Part shown: piece after piece, positions 45,643 to 54,327 of the stretch
Position numbering within the stretch: position 1 is the stretch's first letter
Layout of the letters: every line of letters starts with the position of its first letter
Assembly (NCBI RefSeq): GCF_028752835.1
Contig: NZ_CP087952.1
Coordinates: 186,001 to 250,000 of the forward strand
Reading direction: 5' to 3'
Origin: Desulfosarcina sp. BuS5
GTDB taxonomy: Bacteria > Desulfobacterota > Desulfobacteria > Desulfobacterales > BuS5
DNA length: 64,000 nucleotides
Translations under genes and position numbers: made by a program
Notes under the pieces: model-generated
Seen by the model: only the letters and a program-made list of their open reading frames with translations
Told to the model about the DNA's origin: nothing
Database searches by the model: none

Positions 45643-46869
45643 ATGTCTAATATTACGATATTCAGTGGCAGCTTTTGTAATGAAGACGCCGTAGCGCAAG
45701 AGATTATTTCAGGCAGCGGATTCAAATTGATTACCGATAAAGATATTGTTGTCCGCGCAGCAGCCGGCTCCGGCATATCCGAAGTTAAAATAACGAAGGC
45801 CTTTTCATCCAGGCCTTCCATCTTTAATAAATTCACCCACGAAAAGGAACGTTCCATTGCCTATCTCAGGCTGACCATAGCTGAAATGCTTGCAGAAGAT
45901 AATCTGCTTATTACCGGATTCACGTCCCAGCTGGTTTCTCAAAATATCAGTCATATTTTAAGGGTTTGCCTTATTGCAGATATGCAATACAGGGTTTCCC
46001 GGGCATATGAAAAGGATGGGCTGACAAAAAAAGAAGCGACCACATTAATCCACAAGCAGGATGGCAACAGGGGCGCATGGATTGATATCCTGTTTAAAAT
46101 CAAGGATCCATGGGATCCCGAAATTTATGATTTGGTAATCCCTATGGATAAAACAGATGTCAAGAATGCGGCAGCTCTTATCAGGGATAATGCAAAAAAA
46201 GAAGCCCTTCAGCATACTGATATAACAAAAAATGCTGTCGCGGATTTTCTTCTTGCAGCTAAAGCCGAAGTAGCTTTGGCTGATGAGGGGCATAATGTAG
46301 GTGTCAGCGCCAAGAACGGCATTGTCACAATTACGATTAACAAACACGTCCTGATGCTGAGCCGACTGGAGGATGAGCTTAAATCTATAGCCGAAAAAAT
46401 CCCTGATGTTCGCTCTGTGAAAACAGAGGTTGGAGAGGGATATTACCGGACTGACAGCTACAGGAAATACGATTTCGAGATGCCCTCAAAAGTTCTGCTG
46501 GTTGACGACGAGAGAGAGTTTGTGCAGACCTTGTCCGAGCGTTTGCTCATGCGTGATATGGGTTCTGCTGTAGCATACGATGGCGAGTCAGCCCTCGACC
46601 TGATCAATGACGAAGAACCTGAAGTCATGATACTCGATCTCAAAATGCCCGGCATTGACGGAATTGAAGTGTTACGCAGGGTAAAATCAACAAATCCTGA
46701 CGTAGAAGTCATCATCCTCACCGGCCACGGTTCAGAGCAAGATAAAAAAACTTGCATGGATCTGGGTGCCTTCGCATATATGCATAAACCTGTGGATATC
46801 GAACTATTGAGCGATACAATCAAACAGGCAAATGAAAAAATGCGGAAAAACTTTAACCAGCGCGCTTAG
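45643..46869 (+). CDS. cytidylate-kinase-like - BON - receiver fusion protein
   Basis: A 408-residue three-part protein. Residues 1-190 match the cytidylate-kinase-like family (ITIFSGSFCNEDAVAQEI start, then FSSRPSIFNKF, DNLLITGF, RVCLIADMQYRV, and PEIYDLVIPMDK), but the P-loop lacks the GKS/T of an active kinase. Residues about 195-272 form a BON-like domain (AEVALADEGHNVGVSAKNG, SVKTEVGE). Residues 282-400 form a receiver (VLLVDDEREF, D332 in ILDLKMPG, ILTGHGS, HKPVDI). It is probably a response regulator with a nucleotide- or ligand-binding output rather than a CMP kinase. It is encoded between sulP and a dCache kinase. Start set by AAGGAA. Confidence 0.88.
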   Translation: MSNITIFSGSFCNEDAVAQEIISGSGFKLITDKDIVVRAAAGSGISEVKITKAFSSRPSIFNKFTHEKERSIAYLRLTIAEMLAEDNLLITGFTSQLVSQNISHILRVCLIADMQYRVSRAYEKDGLTKKEATTLIHKQDGNRGAWIDILFKIKDPWDPEIYDLVIPMDKTDVKNAAALIRDNAKKEALQHTDITKNAVADFLLAAKAEVALADEGHNVGVSAKNGIVTITINKHVLMLSRLEDELKSIAEKIPDVRSVKTEVGEGYYRTDSYRKYDFEMPSKVLLVDDEREFVQTLSERLLMRDMGSAVAYDGESALDLINDEEPEVMILDLKMPGIDGIEVLRRVKSTNPDVEVIILTGHGSEQDKKTCMDLGAFAYMHKPVDIELLSDTIKQANEKMRKNFNQRA

Positions 46870-46895
46870 GGCTCGCAGGTTGATATGGTAATATA

Positions 46896-48620
46896 ATGAT
46901 ACCAAAAATGTTAAAACCTAAATTCTGGGATTATCATGATACGTCGCCACATAAGTCAGAACACCGCTTCAATTTTCGACGAATCTGGTGCCTGACAGTG
47001 CTGCTTATTGCAGGAGTCTCCCTGGTACCCCTGATCTCTATAACACTGATTGACTACAACGTTACAGAGCAGTCGATTGAGTCCGATATCATGCTCCGCA
47101 CGGCCAGGCTCGTATCCAATACACAGCGCAGTATTTCATTTTTCATAACTGAACGCCGATCCGCGTTGGATTTTATTGTTCGTGACAACACTTTTGAGTC
47201 TTTGACTGATCCTGCCAGGCTTGCTGCTCTGCTGGATAACATAAAGAAAGGATTCAGCGGGTTTATAGATCTGGGAGTTATCACCCATGGGGGAAGGCAA
47301 AAAGTTTATGCCGGTCCATACAATCTTGAAGGCCGCAATTACAGTAAACAGAATTGGTATCAACAGGTTTTGGACCAGGGTGTATATATAAGCGATGTAT
47401 TCCTGGGATTCAGAAAAATACCACATGTCGTTATCGCAATAAAACGTATCCTGCCTGATGGCTCTTTTTATGTATTCCGCGCAACCCTTGATACGAAACA
47501 GTACAACAACCTTCTCCACAATCTTGAAATGGCCGGGCAGGGGGATGCATTTCTAATAAACCATGCCGGAATACTCCAGACCCCATCACGCTTATATGGA
47601 AAAGTTTTTCAGAAAATATCACTTCCTGTTCCTGGATATGCTCCTAAAACCAGGGTGCTGGAGGGAAGAGGCACCAATGGCGTGCCGCTGATTATCGGCT
47701 ACAGATATATTTCAAACAGCCCGTTCATCCTGATGGTGGTCAAGCAAAAAAAAGAGGTTATGGAGACATGGCTCAATACCCGGATGGTGCTGATATGGTT
47801 TCTTTGTATCAGTATAACAATTATACTGATAGTAACTTTGAGCATAACCACCCACCTGGTAAACCGGATACATTTAGCCGACACAAAACGAGTCATGACA
47901 TTGCATCAGGTGGAATTCACCAACAGGTTGGCGTCCATCGGACGGCTGGCGGCAGGTGTTGCCCATGAGATCAACAATCCCCTCGCTATTATCAATGAAA
48001 AGGCAGGGCTCATTAAAGATCTTTTCAAAATAAAAAAAGAATACCAAAATGATGAAAAGATCATCGGACTTATAGACTCAGTGCTATCTTCTGTGAAGCG
48101 AGCCGGTACTATCACAAAACGCCTATTGAACTTCGCTCGGCACATGGATGTAAGTATTGAAACCATCAACCTGAAAAAAGTTATATCTGATGTACTTGGA
48201 TTTTTGGGCAAAGAAGCCGAATACCGGAGCATAACAGTTAATTTACATGTAGCTGATGATATCCCCCTCTTTACAAATGATCGTGGCAAACTACAGCAAA
48301 TTTTCCTTAACCTTATCAACAATGCCTTTGCCGCCATGAATGACGGTGGGCACCTGGATATATTGGCAAAGAAAAAAAAGGATAAATATGTTGAAATAAA
48401 AGTTTCTGACGATGGATGCGGCATACCCGAATCACTCCGGCATCTTGTTTTTGAGCCTTTTTTTTCAACTAAGCAAAAAAAAGGAACAGGTCTTGGTTTA
48501 ACTATAACCCATCGCCTTGTTCACGAAATCGGTGGTAAAATCGCCTTGGAAAGTGTAGCCGGCAAAGGAACGACCTTTACGATAACATTACCTCTTAACA
48601 CTAAGAAAAATGAGGATTGA
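46896..48620 (+). CDS. dCache sensor histidine kinase (NtrB-type), paralogue of the 31782 kinase
   Basis: A 574-residue membrane kinase: TM1 (about 30-52), double-Cache sensor (55-295), TM2 (about 300-322), DHp with [11 protein letters not shown] (His357) and HATPase_c with NLINNAFAAMN, DDGCGIP and KKGTGLGLT. The sensor shares DLGVI, VYAGPYN, ISDVFLGF and RATLDTKQYN motifs with the kinase at 31782. It is encoded between the kinase-like/BON/REC fusion and a single-domain regulator whose start overlaps its end, which makes these two its likely phosphotransfer partners. Confidence 0.92.
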   Translation: MIPKMLKPKFWDYHDTSPHKSEHRFNFRRIWCLTVLLIAGVSLVPLISITLIDYNVTEQSIESDIMLRTARLVSNTQRSISFFITERRSALDFIVRDNTFESLTDPARLAALLDNIKKGFSGFIDLGVITHGGRQKVYAGPYNLEGRNYSKQNWYQQVLDQGVYISDVFLGFRKIPHVVIAIKRILPDGSFYVFRATLDTKQYNNLLHNLEMAGQGDAFLINHAGILQTPSRLYGKVFQKISLPVPGYAPKTRVLEGRGTNGVPLIIGYRYISNSPFILMVVKQKKEVMETWLNTRMVLIWFLCISITIILIVTLSITTHLVNRIHLADTKRVMTLHQVEFTNRLASIGRLAAGVAHEINNPLAIINEKAGLIKDLFKIKKEYQNDEKIIGLIDSVLSSVKRAGTITKRLLNFARHMDVSIETINLKKVISDVLGFLGKEAEYRSITVNLHVADDIPLFTNDRGKLQQIFLNLINNAFAAMNDGGHLDILAKKKKDKYVEIKVSDDGCGIPESLRHLVFEPFFSTKQKKGTGLGLTITHRLVHEIGGKIALESVAGKGTTFTITLPLNTKKNED

Positions 48621-48625
48621 GGCAA

Positions 48626-48988
48626 ATGAAAATATTATTGGTAGATGACGAAGAAGAACTGGTCTCGGCTCTGGCAGAACGTTTAGGAATCAGGGGAATA
48701 GACGCGGAGTGGGTTATCTCAGGGGAGGAAGCTCTTTTGCGGGTGAAAGATGGAAAATTTGATCTTGCCGTGCTGGACGTAAAGCTACCCAAATTAGGCG
48801 GACGTAAACTAAAAAAGATATTACAGGAAAAATGCCCTGACATGAAATATATTTTCATGACGGGACACGGGTCGGAAGATGATTTCCAGTCCATTTCGAA
48901 TGAAGTAGGCAAAGAGTACTACCTGTTTAAGCCGGTCGATATTGACGACCTTATCAAAAAAATAAAAGAGGCTCTACATAGTCACTGA
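48626..48988 (+). CDS. single-domain response regulator
   Basis: A 120-residue receiver from the ATG at 48626 (MKILLVDDEEELV), preferred over a TTG nine bases upstream because GAGG lies at proper spacing. The phosphoacceptor is D51 in VLDVKLPK, followed by the conserved Thr (MTGHGS) and Lys (FKPVDI). The alpha4-beta5 region (SISNEVGKEYYLF) is unusual: the usual GAFDYL is absent, so its docking surface may differ. It starts six bases after the dCache kinase stop codon. Confidence 0.9.
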   Translation: MKILLVDDEEELVSALAERLGIRGIDAEWVISGEEALLRVKDGKFDLAVLDVKLPKLGGRKLKKILQEKCPDMKYIFMTGHGSEDDFQSISNEVGKEYYLFKPVDIDDLIKKIKEALHSH

Positions 48989-48996
48989 GGTGTTTA

Positions 48997-49662
48997 ATGA
49001 ATTCTGATATCAACATAATTGGCGAGTCAGGCCTTCAGTTTTTTGGAAAAATATCAGCTTCGATCTCACATGAAATCAACAATGTTCTGGCCATTATCAA
49101 TGAAAATGCCGGGCTTTTAGACGATTTTACTATCATGGCTGATAAAGGAATGCCGATTGACCCGAAGCGCCTGAAAAATGTAGCATCAAAAATATTGGTA
49201 CAAATACGTCGGGCAGATGAAATTGTTCGAAATATGAACACCTTCTCCCACACTATTGATCAAATAAAAGCAGATCTTGATTTGCGGGAAACCGTTGAAT
49301 TTGTGGTCACTCTCTCCCACAGGTTTGCCTCCATGCGCGGCATTACAATTGAAATTAAGCCACCTGAAAATATAGTAATAATCAGCACGGCAGCTTTTTT
49401 TCTGGAAAACCTGATATGGCTTTGTCTTGATTTCGCTATGAACATAACCGGTTCGGCCAAGACAATCAGCATACTTATCGAAGAAACAGGTTCAGGCGGC
49501 CGGATTCGATTTGCCGGGCTTGAAGGTTTGACATCAGAGCTTGCGGATACTTTTCCTTCCGACCGGGAAACAGCCCTGCTTGGTATGCTTAAATCTGAAC
49601 TGACAGTCAGCGCCGAAGAAAAAGAGCTTATCCTATATTTGCCAAAACTGCATAATCTTTGA
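48997..49662 (+). CDS. degenerate soluble histidine kinase (DHp with ATPase remnant)
   Basis: A 221-residue cytoplasmic protein. It has a good DHp H-box (ASISHEINNVLAIINENAG, His25) closely resembling that of the dCache kinase, and a second helix (RRADEIVRNMNTFSH). The following domain has the size of HATPase_c, but the N-box reads FFLENLIWLCLDFAMN without its Mg-binding Asn, and no DxGxG or GTGLGL motif is present. It probably cannot bind ATP and may act as a phosphotransfer intermediate or a dimer partner. It starts eight bases after the regulator. Confidence 0.8.
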   Translation: MNSDINIIGESGLQFFGKISASISHEINNVLAIINENAGLLDDFTIMADKGMPIDPKRLKNVASKILVQIRRADEIVRNMNTFSHTIDQIKADLDLRETVEFVVTLSHRFASMRGITIEIKPPENIVIISTAAFFLENLIWLCLDFAMNITGSAKTISILIEETGSGGRIRFAGLEGLTSELADTFPSDRETALLGMLKSELTVSAEEKELILYLPKLHNL

Positions 49663-49744
49663 GGTGCCCTGTTTAAAACCAACAGATGGGGATGGTTTTT
49701 GGCGAACACTGAATGGGGAAGGCCTGAATGGGGAAGGATAGAGG

Positions 49745-49769
49745 GAAATTATTTATCTGTAAATCTATA
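49745..49769. repeat. TATAG repeat right-arm fragment
   Basis: GAAATTATTTATCTGTAAATCTATA matches the right arm of the family. A short direct repeat (GAATGGGGAAGG, twice at 49711-49737) precedes it. It lies 32 bases before the next gene. Confidence 0.65.
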
Positions 49770-49800
49770 AAACAAAACATCTACTTAAAAGGCCGCAAAC

Positions 49801-51228
49801 ATGAAACAAATTGAAACGCTTATAAAAAGGATCATTCAAAGGGTCAACATCAATCTCAGGGAACTCGATTTTGATGTTAACCCTTATATTGACGATATAC
49901 ATTTAAAATGTCGATTGTCAAAATTTTACGCTTTTTATGGTATAACGCCTCATCACAAATTAAGCTTTAAATTCATTAATTCGTCCCTTGCCGGCAGTTA
50001 TTTTTTAGGGAAAAGTAAAATAGATCATTCAATATTGTATAAAAGCGATATAAGAGGAGATGAATTAAAGAGTAAAGGTACTACTTATCAATATAAAGAT
50101 TATGAAATTCCTGTTTACGATGATGAAGAAATACAAATAACTGATAGTATTTTGATTAAAACCCTTGTACATAATTTTTCCCATGACCCTGAAAGCCTGG
50201 AAATTTTTCATATAAAAAATACAGTTTCAACCCATTTTACAAATATTCATGGATCATCAACAGAAGGATGCTTTTTAGGGCCTTTTAGTACAGTTGATTT
50301 AACAACTATTCATGATTGTGTTTTCGGGGAATTTTCCTATATACAAGTAGAAGAGCTTGCCCACCAAAAAGTGAATCCGGGTACTATAAGGGTATCATAT
50401 AAAGACAAATTTGATTTCCATTATCAATTTTCTGAAGAAATTTTAAAAAAATATATTGATTTTGATTCAAAAAATTTGCCCATAGGCGTTTTAATGGATT
50501 TTGTTGAAAACAGAAAAGTGGATTTTGAAAATGTTTTTGAGTTTATCAATAGAAAAAATCCTGTTTCCATACCGAAAAATACTGCTTTAGACAGGTATTC
50601 AGTTGTACGAGGTCAGACAAGAATAGGTAAAAATGTTCTCGTAGCACAAAGAGCTTATTTGGAGGATGCAAGTCTTGGAAAGGGAGCAAATGTTCAGGAA
50701 AACTGCTATATTATACATTCTCATCTTGAAGGGTATGATATCACAGCTCATGGAGCAAAAATTATCAATTCAAGACTGGGCGAGAAGATTTTTGTAGGGT
50801 TTAATTCCTTTGTACGGGGTAAAATTGATAAACCTCTTATTATAGGAGATGGCTGTATTGTTATGCCTCATACGATCATTGATCTCGAAGAGCCCTTGAT
50901 AATTCCTTCCGGTTTTATTGTATGGGGATATATTAAAAATGCAGAGGATCTAAAATTAAACGGAATGCCTTTAGAATCCTTTTCAAAGATAAGAAATGAG
51001 TTTAAACTGGGAAATATGAAATTTAAAGGAAATGGAGGCATTTTTATTAATGCCTTTCAGGAAAGGATCGATCATATACTTCACGCCAACGGAGCCTTTT
51101 TTGATGTATCAGATGATAATGCAGGGGGGCATGCTCAAAAAAATCAAAATATCTCATTTAACACGATTCAGCCATATCCTGCTGGGGATTTAAAGGGGAT
51201 TTATCCGACAATGGAAATTAAGCCATAG
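49801..51228 (+). CDS. left-handed beta-helix (hexapeptide-repeat) protein
   Basis: A 475-residue protein. The centre (about 265-385) shows hexapeptide-type repeats (VVRGQTRIGKNVLVAQRAYL, GKGANVQENCYI, IIGDGCIVMPHTII), the left-handed beta-helix found in acyl- and nucleotidyl-transferases and carbonic anhydrases. The N-terminal 170 residues also look repetitive (IHGSSTEGCFLGPFSTVDLT). No catalytic motif can be assigned, and it is longer than simple acetyltransferases. Gene and product are AT-rich relative to neighbours. It lies between the SulP signalling block and a response regulator, with no tight coupling to either. Confidence 0.8.
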   Translation: MKQIETLIKRIIQRVNINLRELDFDVNPYIDDIHLKCRLSKFYAFYGITPHHKLSFKFINSSLAGSYFLGKSKIDHSILYKSDIRGDELKSKGTTYQYKDYEIPVYDDEEIQITDSILIKTLVHNFSHDPESLEIFHIKNTVSTHFTNIHGSSTEGCFLGPFSTVDLTTIHDCVFGEFSYIQVEELAHQKVNPGTIRVSYKDKFDFHYQFSEEILKKYIDFDSKNLPIGVLMDFVENRKVDFENVFEFINRKNPVSIPKNTALDRYSVVRGQTRIGKNVLVAQRAYLEDASLGKGANVQENCYIIHSHLEGYDITAHGAKIINSRLGEKIFVGFNSFVRGKIDKPLIIGDGCIVMPHTIIDLEEPLIIPSGFIVWGYIKNAEDLKLNGMPLESFSKIRNEFKLGNMKFKGNGGIFINAFQERIDHILHANGAFFDVSDDNAGGHAQKNQNISFNTIQPYPAGDLKGIYPTMEIKP

Positions 51229-51363
51229 ATTCTTCTCTTTTAATGTTAAAAATCCAGCGGACAACTTCATGTGTCAGGTCTGCCAAAACTACTTGACATT
51301 TGGGGGTATATGTTTAAAACAATTGAGAATTATTTTTGAGCGAGCCCTAAATGGAAAATGATG

Positions 51364-51392
51364 TATAAATTTTCAGATAATTAATTCCAAAA
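51364..51392. repeat. TATAG repeat left-arm fragment
   Basis: TATAAATTTTCAGATAATTA followed by ATTCCAAAA matches the left arm; the GGCCAGAGG core and right half are missing. A hairpin begins five bases later. Confidence 0.6.
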
Positions 51393-51396
51393 GGAG

Positions 51397-51432
51397 GTTC
51401 ATCACGGGTTAGTTTGCTAATCCATGATGAAC
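51397..51432. repeat. 16-bp-stem hairpin
   Basis: GTTCATCACGGGTTAG, loop TTTG, CTAATCCATGATGAAC: 14 of 16 positions pair. No T run follows, so it is not a standard terminator. It may be a miniature palindromic insertion or an RNA structure in the leader of the downstream regulator gene. Confidence 0.6.
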
Positions 51433-51592
51433 AGCTATTAGCATTTAACTGTTAGTATGTATTAACTGCTAAAAGCTAAGACCTAACAACTAATACCTGA
51501 TGGCATAAGTTTAATTAGTATATGCTCAATAAATAGAATCTCCACAATAATCCGCTATGATCTTAATTTTATAAGTAAAAGGAGAGCCAGGC

Positions 51593-52030
51593 ATGCAAAC
51601 ACGTATATTAATAGTTGATGACGAGAAAGAATTCGTACAAACATTATCAGAGCGTTTATCTATTCGCAACTATTCCGTAAACACAGCTTTCAGTGGCGAA
51701 GGCGCTATTGAAAAAATAAAAAAATATAATTTTGATGTGGTAATTCTAGACGTGGCCATGCCAGGCATGAGCGGAATAGATGCTCTGCGGGAAATCAAGA
51801 AGTTAAAGCCCTTGACTGCAGTTATTATGCTGACCGGACAGGCAACAGTGGAAACAGCCATAGAAGGGATGAAACTTGGGGCTGATGATTTTCTTCAGAA
51901 ACCATGTGAAACGGAAGATCTGCTGTCTAAAATTGACAAAGCCTATGAGAGAAAGGCAGAACATGACGAACGTATAAGGGAGGCAAAGGTAAAACAGATT
52001 ATATCCTCTCCCATGTCTGTTTTAAAATAG
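51593..52030 (+). CDS. single-domain response regulator with basic helical tail
   Basis: A 145-residue receiver protein (residues 4-120, VDDEKEF, D53 in VVILDVAMPG, MLTGQAT, QKPCET) with a charged helical tail (ERKAEHDERIREAKVKQII) nearly identical in pattern to that of the regulator at 60584. There is no kinase next to it. An orphan regulator is likely; cross-talk with the neighbouring dCache kinases is a guess. Confidence 0.92.
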   Translation: MQTRILIVDDEKEFVQTLSERLSIRNYSVNTAFSGEGAIEKIKKYNFDVVILDVAMPGMSGIDALREIKKLKPLTAVIMLTGQATVETAIEGMKLGADDFLQKPCETEDLLSKIDKAYERKAEHDERIREAKVKQIISSPMSVLK

Positions 52031-52050
52031 ATATATATACAGAAACCCAT

Positions 52051-52138
52051 ACAGGGGTCATGCCTTTATTTCTGATTTTTTTTACCGTCCGGTGATCCGG
52101 ATGCTTGTCAGAAATTAAGACGTGACCCCTGTTTTTAT
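52051..52138. terminator. large inverted repeat, possible bidirectional terminator or REP-type element
   Basis: ACAGGGGTCATGCCTTTATT plus TCTGA pairs with TCAGAAATTAAGACGTGACC plus CCTGT (about 21 of 25 positions), and the right arm is followed by TTTTTATTT. The loop contains a small perfect stem, CCGGTGATCCGG. It follows the regulator stop codon by 20 bases and may end its transcript. Confidence 0.55.
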
Positions 52139-52152
52139 TTAAAAAGGTAAAA

Positions 52153-52755
52153 ATGGAAAAAAAAGTTTTTTTCGAATCCTATGAGCTAAAACTGGAAGGA
52201 TTGCTAAATAAAGGTGAAAGTGATAAAGGTATTATTATAACACATCCACATCCGCTTTATGGCGGTGATATGCATAATTATGTGGTGGAATCCATAAAAA
52301 AAGTATACAGAAAAAAAAATTATACGACTTTTTGTTTTAATTTCAGAGGAGTTGGGGAAAGCCAGGGGAATTACGATAATGACCAGGGCGAACAGGAGGA
52401 TTTACGCTCAGCGTTATCATTTATAGCTTCAACAGGTATAAACCAGGTTGAACTTGCCGGTTATTCTTATGGCGCATGGATAAATTCTCTCGTAGCATGT
52501 AAGGATGCATCCATAAAAAATATTGTGCTCCTATCTCCTCCGGTTGCTTTTATCGATTTTAAGCCGGTTACATCTATCCCGGGCTTAAAACTGGTTGTAA
52601 CCGGAAGCATTGATGATTATGCACCGCCTGATCTGCTAAAAAAGGCTCTGCCGGTATGGAACAAAAAAGCCGTGCTTGAGATTATTAACGGAGCGGATCA
52701 TTTTTACGGGGGCTATACAAAAAAATTGGAGTCTGTTTTGAGTAAATTTATATAA
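52153..52755 (+). CDS. alpha/beta hydrolase
   Basis: A 200-residue serine-hydrolase-fold protein. HPHPLYGGDMHNYVV marks the family in which the oxyanion loop follows HPHP. The nucleophile elbow GYSYGA (Ser near residue 99), an Asp in GSIDDYAPP and a C-terminal His in GADHFYGG complete a plausible triad. It is similar to small CocE/YghX- or dienelactone-hydrolase-like esterases; the substrate is unknown. It lies 18 bases before proS on the same strand, and AAAAAGG precedes the ATG. Confidence 0.87.
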   Translation: MEKKVFFESYELKLEGLLNKGESDKGIIITHPHPLYGGDMHNYVVESIKKVYRKKNYTTFCFNFRGVGESQGNYDNDQGEQEDLRSALSFIASTGINQVELAGYSYGAWINSLVACKDASIKNIVLLSPPVAFIDFKPVTSIPGLKLVVTGSIDDYAPPDLLKKALPVWNKKAVLEIINGADHFYGGYTKKLESVLSKFI

Positions 52756-52773
52756 TGAAGGGCGATCTGTTTT

Positions 52774-54294
52774 ATGACAAAAAAAACAAAAACTGCGATA
52801 ACACCGACACGTTCTGACAATTATCCTGAATGGTATCAAGAGGTTGTCAAGTCTTCAGATATGGCTGAAAAATCACCGGTCAGGGGGTGCATGGTTATAA
52901 AGCCCTGGGGATATTCCATATGGGAAAATATAAGAAATGTTTTAGATGATATGTTCAAGGCAACAGGAGTAAAAAATGCCTATTTCCCGCTTTTTATTCC
53001 TCTTTCATTTCTTGAAAAAGAGGCTGAGCATGTGGAAGGTTTTGCAAAAGAATGTGCGGTGGTGACGCACCACAGGCTCGAAAAAGGCGGTAAAGGAGAA
53101 TTGATCCCGGCCGGAGAATTAAATGAACCCCTGGTGGTCAGACCGACATCCGAGACAATTATTGGGGATTCATTTTCAAAGTGGGTTGCAAGTTATCGTG
53201 ATCTTCCCATATTAATAAATCAATGGGCAAATGTGGTAAGATGGGAGATGAGAACCCGTATTTTTTTAAGGACCAGCGAATTTTTATGGCAGGAAGGACA
53301 CACCGCCCATGCAACCAAAGAAGAAGCGATGGAACGGACCCGTTTAATGCTTGACCTTTATTCTGAATTTGCGGAAGAATATCTTGCGATGCCGGTAATA
53401 AAGGGTTGCAAAACTCCTGCGGAACGTTTTCCAGGCGCAGTAGATACCATGTGTATAGAAGTAATGATGCAGGACAGAAAAGCTCTTCAGGCCGGCACAT
53501 CGCATTTCCTGGGGCAGAATTTTGCCAGATCATCCGGTATTATATTTCAGTCCGCCAAGGAACAGGAAGAGTTTGCCTGGACTACCTCTTGGGGCGTTTC
53601 CACGCGCCTGATCGGGGGGTTGATCATGACCCATAGTGATGATGACGGCCTTGTGCTGCCTCCTAAAATTGCTTCCGCCCATGTTGTACTTCTACCTATC
53701 TTCAGGAAGCCGGAAGAAAAAAACATGGTAATGGAATTTACAGAAAATCTTTCCAATGAACTTAAACAGATTTTTTACCATAACCGCAGAATAGAAGTAG
53801 AGGTTGATACAAGAGAAACCGGAGGCGCAAGGGGCTGGGACTGGATCAAAAAAGGAATACCCCTGAGAGTTGAGATCGGACCACGGGATATCGCTAAGAA
53901 CTCGCTTTTTGTGGGGAGGAGAGATAAAGGCCACCGGGAAAAAACATCGATAGCCAGGGAACAGTTTGTCGGGACGATTAAGGATATTCTGGATGAAATT
54001 CAGTCTAATCTTTTTGATCGTGCACTTGCTTTTCAAAAGGATAATACGATGGCAATCGATACCAAGAAAGACTTTTACCATTTTTTTACTCCTTTAAATA
54101 TTGAGAAACCCGAAATATATGGCGGTTTTGCATTATCCCACTGGTGCGGATCAGAGAAATGTGAGTCACGGATTAAAGAAGATTTGAGTGTTACTATACG
54201 CTCAATACCCCAAAACAATACAAAAGACGACGGCAAATGTATATGCTGCGGCGACTCCAGCGACATGAGAGTTGTTTTTGCAAAATCCTATTAG
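52774..54294 (+). CDS. proS: prolyl-tRNA synthetase (eukaryote/archaeal type)
   Basis: A 506-residue class II aminoacyl-tRNA synthetase. It lacks the bacterial editing insertion and instead has the archaeal/eukaryotic ProRS layout: catalytic core with VRPTSETIIG (motif 2 region), RTSEFLWQEGHTAHAT, WTTSWGVSTRLIGGLIM with THSDDDGLVLPP (motif 3 region), anticodon-binding domain (about 310-400) and a C-terminal zinc-type module with CGSEKCE and CICCGDSS. It charges tRNA-Pro. It lies between a hydrolase and the relA/spoT gene and is apparently cotranscribed with both. Confidence 0.95.
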   Translation: MTKKTKTAITPTRSDNYPEWYQEVVKSSDMAEKSPVRGCMVIKPWGYSIWENIRNVLDDMFKATGVKNAYFPLFIPLSFLEKEAEHVEGFAKECAVVTHHRLEKGGKGELIPAGELNEPLVVRPTSETIIGDSFSKWVASYRDLPILINQWANVVRWEMRTRIFLRTSEFLWQEGHTAHATKEEAMERTRLMLDLYSEFAEEYLAMPVIKGCKTPAERFPGAVDTMCIEVMMQDRKALQAGTSHFLGQNFARSSGIIFQSAKEQEEFAWTTSWGVSTRLIGGLIMTHSDDDGLVLPPKIASAHVVLLPIFRKPEEKNMVMEFTENLSNELKQIFYHNRRIEVEVDTRETGGARGWDWIKKGIPLRVEIGPRDIAKNSLFVGRRDKGHREKTSIAREQFVGTIKDILDEIQSNLFDRALAFQKDNTMAIDTKKDFYHFFTPLNIEKPEIYGGFALSHWCGSEKCESRIKEDLSVTIRSIPQNNTKDDGKCICCGDSSDMRVVFAKSY

Positions 54295-54327
54295 AATGGA
54301 GAACCTAAACTTTTTTTGAGCAGACCT

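Larger units (their letters stand above)
51229..51592. other. intergenic region with repeat remnants and hairpins
   Basis: No gene is supportable. It holds a TATAG repeat left-arm fragment (51364-51392), a strong hairpin (51397-51432) and an AT-rich run with several near-copies of TTAGC/GCTAA (51433-51500) able to form weak alternative stems. An AAAGGAGAG ribosome-binding site precedes the response regulator at 51593. Confidence 0.55.
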
